From Aporhodopirellula rubra (GTDB taxonomy: Bacteria; Planctomycetota; Planctomycetia; Pirellulales; Pirellulaceae): 64,000 nucleotides of DNA. The notes beneath the pieces are model-generated. The model saw nothing but the letters and a program-made list of their open reading frames with translations. It ran no database searches and was not told the origin of the DNA. The translations under genes and the position numbers were made by a program. The stretch is from the NCBI RefSeq assembly GCF_014192335.1, contig NZ_JACHXU010000002.1:510197-574196 (forward strand), given 5' to 3'. Shown here piece after piece: positions 28,699 through 36,171 of the stretch; the stretch's first letter is position 1; each line of letters opens with the position of its first letter.

Positions 28699-29925
28699 CT
28701 ACCGATGCTTCTTCATTGGGACTAAGTGCTTTGACATCATCCAGCCTTCACGGGATAACCCACTTTCGAGGTCGGTCCACTCGACATGAACCGACTTGCC
28801 TCTTTTCTCGCAAACGCGAACCACGTCCCCAGCGACAAGATTGGCAATTCTCATTGAACGACGGCGGCGAGTTGCTTTAACTGGGGCAGAGCGTCTTGAG
28901 ACTATCCGCAATTCTGCTCGGTCGTTGGTCGGAAGCGGTTGCTGCTCGATGTGTTCTCGTACATCTCTAATAATGATTTGGATTCTTGGGCTATTCTCGT
29001 GCGAGTGGGACAGCAAGTTGGGGACGACATTGATGCTCAACCAAAAGATAGTTGATGCGATTAAATTGATGAGCAGTGAAATCATGTGCTGTCTGGACTG
29101 TGCATTGTCTTGACGCTGCGTCCAGTCGATCAAATAGTTAATCTGCTCCTCGACGGTCCATTCATCAGCATCGGGATGTGCCGCGATGTCCGACTCAAGC
29201 TGTGCGGCAAGTGCATCGCTTTGCCCCTCCGACCATTCAACGGGAAGAGCATCACCTGCCGGCAAGTCCTCTGCCATCTGAATAAGCTTATCCAGCCGCA
29301 AGGTATTCAGGCGAGTTGTCACCGCCTGCAACGTCGGTAATACCTGAGTGCGAAAGGTGGAAGCCGCTTCAACTGTTTCCCGCACTTGCCGAGAGATAGA
29401 GTCTCTCGCGGCTATGGCAGCACGAACACTTGATAGCACATTATCACGGACCAACTTCCTTGCTTCGGTTGCAGCCTTTAGAGTGTCACGTACTTGGGAT
29501 GCGAACGACGCTCTGACGGCAAGTGCCGAACGTATTTCTGACAGGATGTTTCCTGAGAGAGCTTGCCGAACCATTGACGTTGCTTCAACTGTCTCACGAA
29601 AATGTCTTGAGATTGCAGCGTTTGCAGCTGCCATCGTTTGGACTTCGGCAAGGACACGGTTTTGTGCTGTCCGCAGTGCAAAGGCTGTATCAGCAAGCTC
29701 TGACCTGATAGTTTTCTGAACAGCGACCATCTTCTGCACGTCTTGGAAAATCTTGACTGATGCCGGCGTGAGTGCGGCGGACAAGTCAGGAATCGTCGCC
29801 ACCGGCTTCAGCAACGCTTGTTGAGCAGCGAGAGATCGCTGCAATTGCAAAACGGGACTATTGAGTATGTCCGCGTGTATAGGTGAGCGGCGGCGTCTAC
29901 CCGGCTGGTTATTCGTGTCGGTCAT
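28699..29925 (-). CDS. Coiled-coil membrane protein with C-terminal SH3-like domain
   Basis: 408 residues. Residues about 60-215 hold roughly four copies of a 36-residue unit built around phrases like SRHFRETVEATSMVRQ, SQVRDTLKAATEARKL and SRQVRETVEAASTFRT. These predict a long coiled coil. A single transmembrane helix follows (LLINLIASTIFWLSINVV, about 280-300). The C-terminus is basic and ends in an SH3-like domain (LVAGDVVRVCEKRGKSVHVE, GWMMSKHL). No named family is recognised. The start follows the stop of the BrxL/Lon-like stump by three bases, and the ribosome site GGAGTGGAG lies inside the last codons of that stump, so the two were once one operon. Confidence 0.75.
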   Translation of the reverse strand: MTDTNNQPGRRRRSPIHADILNSPVLQLQRSLAAQQALLKPVATIPDLSAALTPASVKIFQDVQKMVAVQKTIRSELADTAFALRTAQNRVLAEVQTMAAANAAISRHFRETVEATSMVRQALSGNILSEIRSALAVRASFASQVRDTLKAATEARKLVRDNVLSSVRAAIAARDSISRQVRETVEAASTFRTQVLPTLQAVTTRLNTLRLDKLIQMAEDLPAGDALPVEWSEGQSDALAAQLESDIAAHPDADEWTVEEQINYLIDWTQRQDNAQSRQHMISLLINLIASTIFWLSINVVPNLLSHSHENSPRIQIIIRDVREHIEQQPLPTNDRAELRIVSRRSAPVKATRRRRSMRIANLVAGDVVRVCEKRGKSVHVEWTDLESGLSREGWMMSKHLVPMKKHR

Positions 29926-29928
29926 ATT

Positions 29929-30186
29929 TCACTCCACTCCTAACGCTTTGAACGCCGCGTCTGATGGGTCGGAATAGAAGCTGGTTTGGAATTTTGCGAA
30001 TAGTTCGCCGGGGATGGTTGGGATGTCGCTGACGCTGGCCATTCGAAGCAGGATGCGTTTGGCTCCAGCGTCGAAGGCGACTTGGAGTGACTCGGCAAGA
30101 TTTTGCACCGGGATGATGTTGCCGCCAAGACTCATGCTGCCCAGGATGACGATCTGTGACTGGAGTGGCTTAAGCTCGCAGCCAAA
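29929..30186 (-). pseudogene. C-terminal stump of a BrxL/Lon-like protease
   Basis: The readable frame begins right after the stop codon of the neighbouring cyclase-like gene and gives GCELKPLQSQIVILGSMSLG, then NLAESLQVAFDAGAKRILL, DIPTIPGELFAKFQTSFYSD, ending FKALGVE. From memory of the families, this is the end of the Lon-like protease domain of the BREX protein BrxL and its TIGR02653-type relatives, where a P rather than R usually follows ILL. The AAA+ part and most of the protease domain are missing. An ATG at 30135 could start a 68-residue peptide, but a protease fragment this short cannot be active. Confidence 0.75.
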
Positions 30187-31242
30187 TCAACGTTGATAGA
30201 TCGGCAGGAAACCGCGGTCGATTTGCAGCATCGTCAGGTTGCACGCCGTCACGTACACCGGGTGAATTTGCCCTTCCCACGATCCATCGGCCTGCTGTTC
30301 AGCAGAGATGCGATCGTAGAGCCGGTCGCGAAACGGGAACCACAATTCGTCGCCCTGTCGATAAACGACTTGGCTGTAGTAAAGGTACGTGTAGTGCCAA
30401 TGGCCGAATGACTGCCCCGCCTGTCCGATGTCGTGCAGCGACTCTTTGCTGTACGCAAGCATTTCGGGCACGTGCTCGCTGTCGTAATCGCCCGCGTTGT
30501 AAAGCGCCGCGAGTGCTGCCGCGGTGATCGCGGGACGACTGCTGCCCGTCTGCCGACTGCTGTAACTGATTCCGCCGTCGGGATTCTTGCAGCGGTAGAT
30601 GTACTCTTTCGCTTTCTCGATCACCTCGCTGCTGACCGGGATGCCGGCGTTGCGACATCCGCGAAGCCCTTGGACTTGCGTGATCGTCGTGCTGCCTTCA
30701 TCGAAATCATTGCCCTCTTTGGCCGAAACGTATCCCCAACCGCCCGCCGCCGTCTGGGCGTTTCCGCTGAACTGCACCGCCCGGCTGAGCACATCGACCA
30801 ACTCCTCGCGGCGGTCGAGCAGCCCTTCCTCACCGAGCACTTGCGACAGAAACAGCATCGAAAACCCGTGCCCGTACGTGTATCGCGAGTCCGTCTGTGG
30901 GTCGCCGATCAGGCCGTTGCCACGAGATTTACTGATCAAAAAGTCAGCCGCCCTGGCAATTTGGCGAGCGTAGGGCCCCTGCGTCGTCGTACTGCCGCTG
31001 GCGATTAACGCCGTTCCCGAGAGTGCCGCCATCGCCGTCGGATAAACCGTCGTGTTCCACTGCCCCCGCGAGGATTGCTTGCTGCTCAGCCATTCCAGGC
31101 CGCGATTGATCGCCTCCTGCCATTTCGGTTTAGGGATCGCCGCATCCGCCCGTCTGGGCAGCCCCCCCACCATTGCCGCAACACCGCCTCCGACAGCGAG
31201 ACCCCGGAGGAATTGACGGCGGTCGAACGGTGAGAGATTCAT
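30187..31242 (-). CDS. Tat-exported prenyltransferase/squalene-cyclase repeat protein
   Basis: 351 residues from the ATG at 31242; the frame runs further upstream but the Tat signal DRRQFLRGLAVGGG fixes this start. The mature part is an alpha-alpha toroid of repeats like those of squalene-hopene cyclase and prenyltransferase beta subunits: AINRGLEWLSSKQSSRGQW, AADFLISKSRGNGLIGD, GGWGYVSAKEGNDFDEGSTT, NPDGGISYSS, QQADGSWEGQIHPVYVTACN. The aspartate-rich acid motif of true cyclases (DXDD) is not visible, so a non-cyclase role is likely. It is common in planctomycetes as a single exported gene. Its stop codon is the right-hand boundary of the accessory segment. Confidence 0.9.
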   Translation of the reverse strand: MNLSPFDRRQFLRGLAVGGGVAAMVGGLPRRADAAIPKPKWQEAINRGLEWLSSKQSSRGQWNTTVYPTAMAALSGTALIASGSTTTQGPYARQIARAADFLISKSRGNGLIGDPQTDSRYTYGHGFSMLFLSQVLGEEGLLDRREELVDVLSRAVQFSGNAQTAAGGWGYVSAKEGNDFDEGSTTITQVQGLRGCRNAGIPVSSEVIEKAKEYIYRCKNPDGGISYSSRQTGSSRPAITAAALAALYNAGDYDSEHVPEMLAYSKESLHDIGQAGQSFGHWHYTYLYYSQVVYRQGDELWFPFRDRLYDRISAEQQADGSWEGQIHPVYVTACNLTMLQIDRGFLPIYQR

Positions 31243-31429
31243 AATGGACCCTAATTGGGAAAATGACGTCATTTCGGGAGCGATCCGGCACGATCCAGGA
31301 TAGCAGGAGTTCGCCAGATCGAGAAACGCACGTTTTTCCACGAAACCAGTGAAGTTATAACGCCTGTAACGTCGATAACGATTGTGCCACCGATTGGCTG
31401 GACTCGAATCGCACGAGAGGCGTACCACG

Positions 31430-31669
31430 ATGACAAACACGATGAATCTACGAACGACCGTCACCACTTTCGTGGCTGCGACTACATTGCTCACTCTGCT
31501 GACCGCAACCACCGGTTGCCAGGTCTCGCTCAATGGTCAAACGCTGCCAAGCCCGTATTATCTACAGGACGATGTCCAGTATTTCCCTGCCGGGCCTGAG
31601 TTCAAGCTGCCACGTGAGGCGGCTGCTCTCCGCGCAGCCAAAGCCGAAGAAAAATTGAATCAGCGATGA
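31430..31669 (+). CDS. Small planctomycete lipoprotein
   Basis: 79 residues from the ATG at 31430, which is preceded by GAGAGG; an in-frame ATG lies 16 codons upstream. A signal sequence (VTTFVAATTLLTLL) leads to the lipobox TATTGC. The mature peptide reads QVSLNGQTLPSPYYLQDD followed by VQYFPAGPEFKL, a pattern I recall from many short planctomycete lipoproteins. Its stop overlaps the next start (ATGA), so it is the first gene of a two-gene operon. The function is unknown. Confidence 0.85.
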   Translation: MTNTMNLRTTVTTFVAATTLLTLLTATTGCQVSLNGQTLPSPYYLQDDVQYFPAGPEFKLPREAAALRAAKAEEKLNQR

Positions 31670-31917
31670 ACCGAACGCCGCACCAAGAAAAGATCATTCG
31701 CAATTACTACCAAAATCGCGATGTGATCGGCCTGCAAAAGGCCTCCGAAGCGGTCACGGACCTGTACCTCAGCGAAGGGAAAAAACGCGCCACCGTCTGG
31801 AAACGGTTGGCCAGCCATTTGGAAAAGATTGGCGTCCCCGAACCGCAAATCGAGGCTCTTCGGGAAGCCGACGATCCTGCCGCGGTCGCAAAACTGCTGG
31901 AAAAGTTCTCGGGCTAA
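31666..31917 (+). CDS. Small conserved cytoplasmic protein
   Basis: 83 residues, charged and helical, with no signal or membrane segment. It begins inside the stop of the lipoprotein gene (ATGA overlap), so it is translated from the same message. The sequence IIRNYYQNRDVIGLQKASE and WKRLASHLEKIGVPEPQIE suggests a compact helical bundle. No family name is known to me. Confidence 0.82.
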   Translation: MNRTPHQEKIIRNYYQNRDVIGLQKASEAVTDLYLSEGKKRATVWKRLASHLEKIGVPEPQIEALREADDPAAVAKLLEKFSG

Positions 31918-32235
31918 CCTAGCTGTCTCGATCCTCCGCATCCGGTTGAACACTATTTTCAATCGGACGGAAAATTCGAACAACCATCGAAGTGGACAGT
32001 CTCATCCACTTCCGCCCGCACGATCCCCAGACCACCGCAATCGGCTCGCGACGATGATCGCGATCGCAGGGTGGTCCACTCGTGGGATTCAAGTGTTCGC
32101 GGCACTGGCCCGAATGTGGCCCACCGTCTGGTGACGGTGGCTACGTAAAAACGGGCTACGTAAAAACGGGAAACTCGGCAAATCAAGAGTCGACTACGTC
32201 GCCGCAACTGCCGACCGTGGACGCTCGCCCGTGCT
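31918..32235. other. Convergent intergenic region
   Basis: About 320 bases between the small protein gene and the ABC-2 permease. It holds one exact tandem duplication (32141-32170) and nothing else I can support. Confidence 0.45.
32141..32170. repeat. Exact 15-bp tandem duplication
   Basis: ctacgtaaaaacggg occurs twice head to tail (32141-32155 and 32156-32170). Confidence 0.75.
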
Positions 32236-33504
32236 TCACGTCACTTCCCAGCGGATGGCGAGCAACCGCGCCGCCAACAGCAGCACGAACGCGGTCGCCA
32301 TCAACACGCCGAGTTGTGGCCCCAGTTCGCTCGGCGGCAGTTCCCGCCAAAACACCTTGTCGTAACCGTCCAACGCCCACGCGTTGAATGTCCACAAACC
32401 GGCACGCTGCAGCGGTTCGCTCATCACATAACGCGGCACCATCGAGCCACCCAGAGCACTCATCGTCAACACCGCAACGACTGACAATCCGCCTAACTGC
32501 CCACGTGTTCGACACAACGTTGCCAAAAACAGACCAAACGAGGCGGCCGCCGACGCCGTCGCCAGCGTCATCATGGCAAACCCGTCGAAATGCTCGAACA
32601 AATTTAAACCAAACACGAGTTGAGCCCACAGGAACATCACCGTGACCTGAACGCAGCCCAAGAGGGTTAGGTAAAACCATTTCCCCAACAACAAATGATC
32701 CATCGTCATCTGTGTCGCGAGCAACCGTTCGAGAGTCTGGTTCTCACGTTCCTCTAACAACACACCCCCACCCGTCGTCGCACCAAACAACAAAAACATG
32801 ACGGCAATCCCAGCGGCATAAACACTGATCACCGGATTCGTTTTTCCCTGACCGATGATATTCACGACTTCAATCTTTGGCGGCGCAAACGATTGTGGCG
32901 AGAAAGCCTCGCCCGTCGTCGAAGACGTTCCCGCATCAGAGCTAGCATCCGGTTTCGACGCAACGTTCTGTACGAACTCCGCGAACTGAGCCTGCTCGGC
33001 ACTGAGTTCATCATCCGCCGCCGGTGCCTGCCCCGGGATGCCCGACATCGGAGCGGTGCCGATCATAATTTCACGAGTCACCAACGCGCTGACGACTTGG
33101 CTGGCGACTTGGTCGGACGCGTCGTTGAGCAGTTCCGCCGAAATCTGTTCTCCCTGTTGATCGATCACCACCGCGATCGTGGCCGTTCCCCGCCGAACCA
33201 TGGTCTCCGCCGTCTTTCGATCGACGGTATCCGCATCGGACGAACCACGGATCACTTTCAGACCCTCGTTTTGCCCCAAGTTGTCCAACACTTTTTGGCA
33301 CCGGTTGGCCGCGTCCGGATTATCTGCCGACTCCGCCGCACCGTTCACCAACGCGACTTTGACTCGCGGCGTTGAACCGACGCCACGCGTAAAGATCAAC
33401 GCGAAGATGCTGAAGAACGCGATCGGCACCACAAACGTCAATAACCACTCGACACGGTTGTGGCGAAGGCGACGCAAATGGATCTCGATGACTTTCCAAA
33501 TCAC
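32236..33504 (-). CDS. ABC-2 type transporter permease
   Basis: 422 residues. A first helix (EWLLTFVVPIAFFSIFALIF) is followed by a large extracytoplasmic region of about 190 residues (AKVALVNG-type fold, then a Ser/Thr/Pro-rich stretch). Five more helices come after the conserved cytoplasmic loop LLEERENQTLERLLATQMT. This is the NatB/YhgE-like plan of ABC-2 permeases, exporting drugs, ions or lipids. The cognate ATPase gene lies six bases upstream in the same direction. Confidence 0.9.
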   Translation of the reverse strand: MIWKVIEIHLRRLRHNRVEWLLTFVVPIAFFSIFALIFTRGVGSTPRVKVALVNGAAESADNPDAANRCQKVLDNLGQNEGLKVIRGSSDADTVDRKTAETMVRRGTATIAVVIDQQGEQISAELLNDASDQVASQVVSALVTREIMIGTAPMSGIPGQAPAADDELSAEQAQFAEFVQNVASKPDASSDAGTSSTTGEAFSPQSFAPPKIEVVNIIGQGKTNPVISVYAAGIAVMFLLFGATTGGGVLLEERENQTLERLLATQMTMDHLLLGKWFYLTLLGCVQVTVMFLWAQLVFGLNLFEHFDGFAMMTLATASAAASFGLFLATLCRTRGQLGGLSVVAVLTMSALGGSMVPRYVMSEPLQRAGLWTFNAWALDGYDKVFWRELPPSELGPQLGVLMATAFVLLLAARLLAIRWEVT

Positions 33505-33510
33505 GTCCGT

Positions 33511-34476
33511 TCAGTCTCGCAGTTCGTGGCCGGTCAAATGTAGAAACACGTGATGCAGCGACGGGCTTTGCACCTCCACGTCGACAACTCCATAACCGGC
33601 CGCTCCGACCGCATCGATCAATCGAGGCAGCCCCACGGCGATCTCGGGCAACTTTGCCGAAACCGATTGCTCGCCTGGCTTGACTGTCATCGTCAACCCG
33701 CACGTCGCCAGCGGTTCATTGCCGGCGCCCCGCAGAACCCGATCCAGTCGCACGGTCACGTTGCGATCACTGCCGATCGTTTGCCGCAGCAATTCATCGA
33801 ACGTCCCGGTCGCCACCACGCGTCCGCGATCGACGATCACGATCCGGTCGCACTGCGTTTCGGCTTCGTCGAGATGATGAGTCGTCAACAGGATCGAGGT
33901 ATCGCGTTCGCTCAATTGATCGAGCATCGTAAAAATCCGCTGGCGGCTCTGTGGGTCCACACCGACGCTGGGTTCATCCAACAGCAACACTTCGGGTTGG
34001 TGCAAGACACCACACGCGAGGTTAATGCGACGCTTCATCCCGCCCGAGAACGTGGAAACCAAATCGTCGCCACGATCAGCGAGCCCGGTCCACTGCAACG
34101 CCCAATCGACGCTCTTTTTCAGTTCCGAACCACGTAACCCATGAAACCGCCCGAACGCAAACAGGTTTTCTCGCGTGGTTAAATCTCCATACAACGCGAT
34201 TTCCTGTGGCACCAAACCGAGCGTATCACGAGCGGATGCCCGATTGACCGGTTGGCCCATCAATTCGATCGTTCCGGCATCCGGCCGCGTGCGTCCTGAT
34301 AGGCAACGGATCATCGTCGTTTTGCCCGCTCCGTTGGGACCGAGATAGGCAAGCCGCTCGCCCTGCCGCAGCTCAAACGAAACGCCATCGAGAGCCATGT
34401 GCCGTTGACGGTCGCCATTCCAAAACGGCAATACGCCTGCCCCACGAGCGTAGCTCTTACGCAGCTCATTCACCAT
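33511..34476 (-). CDS. ABC transporter ATP-binding protein
   Basis: 321 residues from the ATG at 34476 (MVNELRKSYARG); a GTG at 34569 would add 31 residues of poor quality. Motifs: Walker A GPNGAGKTT, Q-loop VPQEIALYGDLTTREN, signature FSGGMKRRINLACG, Walker B VLLLDEPSVGVDPQSR, switch LLTTHH. The extended C-terminal domain is typical of NodI/CcmA/DrrA-type ABC-2 exporters. It powers the permease encoded six bases downstream. Confidence 0.92.
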   Translation of the reverse strand: MVNELRKSYARGAGVLPFWNGDRQRHMALDGVSFELRQGERLAYLGPNGAGKTTMIRCLSGRTRPDAGTIELMGQPVNRASARDTLGLVPQEIALYGDLTTRENLFAFGRFHGLRGSELKKSVDWALQWTGLADRGDDLVSTFSGGMKRRINLACGVLHQPEVLLLDEPSVGVDPQSRQRIFTMLDQLSERDTSILLTTHHLDEAETQCDRIVIVDRGRVVATGTFDELLRQTIGSDRNVTVRLDRVLRGAGNEPLATCGLTMTVKPGEQSVSAKLPEIAVGLPRLIDAVGAAGYGVVDVEVQSPSLHHVFLHLTGHELRD

Positions 34477-34605
34477 CACGGCGGGGGGCGGGGAGGAAAT
34501 CAACGCGGTTCTCAGAGGTTGATGTGGGATAACGTCGCCAGGCAATGGTACCCCAAGGGCGAACGTCACGGAAACCGCAAACGCCCCACCGAATCCCGCC
34601 CACTT

Positions 34606-36171
34606 TCATTCCGTTTTTCGGTCGAAATACAACGCCCCCGTAGGACACGCCGCAATGCACCGCGCGGCCAAATCTCCCATCCCCTCGTCATAGCTTCCGT
34701 CGAACGGGACGCTCACACGAACATCAAACCCGCGACCGACGAACGACAATCCCAACGCGCTTTTGGATTCCGAAGCAATCTGAATGCACAACTCGCATTT
34801 GATGCACTTACCAGGTTCAAACAAAACCTTGCCGCCACGTCCCACCACCTCGTACTTGCCCTGCCGCGTCCCGAATCGGTTAGGATCGGCCCCGTAACGA
34901 GCCGAATAGTTTTCCAACCGACAATCGCCGTGAGCGACGCACCCACACGACAAACATCGATCCGATTGATCGGCGACCTGGTCCGACGAATACTCTTCTT
35001 TCTTTGTCAGAATTTGCACCGGGACCGAAGCCGCTCCGGCCAGGAACTGTTTCATCTCGTCCGTCGCCACTCGCCCCAACCGCGATGCGAACGGCTTCGC
35101 GGGTGCCGTCACCGTCTCACCTGACAAAAATTGATCGATGCACCCGGCAACTTCCTTGCCATCTGCCGCACTTCGCACAAACAAACACTTTCCACGCACC
35201 GCCGACCCAGCGGCAAAAACGTTGCCTCGTTTGGTTTGGTAGGTCTCACGAGTGATATCGATCCCTCGACGCGATGACTCCACGGACCATTCGTCCGCCA
35301 ACTTCACCGCATCCATCCCCGCGGCGATCAACACCACGTCATACGATTCCACTAGCGTTTCAAACGCCTCGCGTGAGTCGACCGGCGTCTCCGTTTCAAC
35401 CTCAACGTCAAGGCGAACGATCTGTGCTATTTCGGCATCCAAAATTTCGCCCGGCATCGTCTCCTCATCAATCTCCGATCGCAACCTTCCGCCGAGTTGT
35501 TTCGTTGCCTCGATCAAACGGCATGCATGTCCGCGTTGGCGAAGGTAATACGCCGCAGACAATCCCGTCGGGCCCGCACCAATAATCGCAACTCGCTTGC
35601 CTGAGTCAGCGGCGCACTCCGGTGCATATGCTTGTTCTGACGCGAGATCCTGGTCCGCGGCATAACGCTTCAATTCACAAACTGACACGGGATCATCGGC
35701 CGAGCTACGACGACACCCCTTTTCACACGGCTTCGTGCAGATACGCCCCAACACGGCGGGGATCGCGATATCGCGTTTGATCGTTTCAATCGCATGATGC
35801 AAATCGTGTCCGCCTAACTGCCTGAGCATCAGCGGGATATCCATATGCGCCGGACAAGCAAAGAAACACGGTGCCAAACAATCGCCGACGTGATCACTCA
35901 GCAACAACTCCAACGCCGTCCGCCGGGCTGCATGCACCTCGGCTGTTTCGCTGTCGATTTGCATCCCATCCACAATTTTGGTCGCGCACGAAGGCACCAA
36001 TTTTCCGTTCGCCCGATCACGGACCAAACAAACCTGGCACGATGTGGAAGGCAAATAGCCCTTCAAAAAGCACAACGTCGGAATCTCAATTCCCAACTGA
36101 TTGGCCGCGTCCAACACAGTCGATCCATCGGGAACATCGATCGTTTGATCGTCAATCGTGATCGCAGGCAT
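34606..36171 (-). CDS. 2Fe-2S/4Fe-4S flavoprotein, NuoG-N and GltD-like, lacking the NAD(P)H domain
   Basis: 521 residues; last gene of an eight-gene operon, starting directly after the stop of the NuoEF-like gene. Residues 1-80 are a complex-I-type 2Fe-2S ferredoxin (PTLCFLKGYLPSTSCQVCLV, later SCA). Next come the GltD-type cysteine clusters (CLAPCFFACPAHMDIPLM; GRICTKPCEKGCRR), then one FAD-binding Rossmann motif GAGPTGLSAAYYLRQRGH. The second dinucleotide domain of GltD (GGGNTA-type motif) is absent: the chain passes from VVLIAAGMDAV straight to NVFAAGSAVRG. The C-terminus has SDRCLSCGC and ferredoxin clusters (CIKCELCIQIA; CIAACPTGALYF). A hub for electrons between clusters and FAD is the likely role. 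Confidence 0.88.
   Translation of the reverse strand: MPAITIDDQTIDVPDGSTVLDAANQLGIEIPTLCFLKGYLPSTSCQVCLVRDRANGKLVPSCATKIVDGMQIDSETAEVHAARRTALELLLSDHVGDCLAPCFFACPAHMDIPLMLRQLGGHDLHHAIETIKRDIAIPAVLGRICTKPCEKGCRRSSADDPVSVCELKRYAADQDLASEQAYAPECAADSGKRVAIIGAGPTGLSAAYYLRQRGHACRLIEATKQLGGRLRSEIDEETMPGEILDAEIAQIVRLDVEVETETPVDSREAFETLVESYDVVLIAAGMDAVKLADEWSVESSRRGIDITRETYQTKRGNVFAAGSAVRGKCLFVRSAADGKEVAGCIDQFLSGETVTAPAKPFASRLGRVATDEMKQFLAGAASVPVQILTKKEEYSSDQVADQSDRCLSCGCVAHGDCRLENYSARYGADPNRFGTRQGKYEVVGRGGKVLFEPGKCIKCELCIQIASESKSALGLSFVGRGFDVRVSVPFDGSYDEGMGDLAARCIAACPTGALYFDRKTE

Noticed and set aside
30140..30260. Possible second attachment site (copy of the tRNA-Ala 3' end)
   Set aside because: No match to the last 20 bases of the tRNA was found near the right boundary of the accessory segment.
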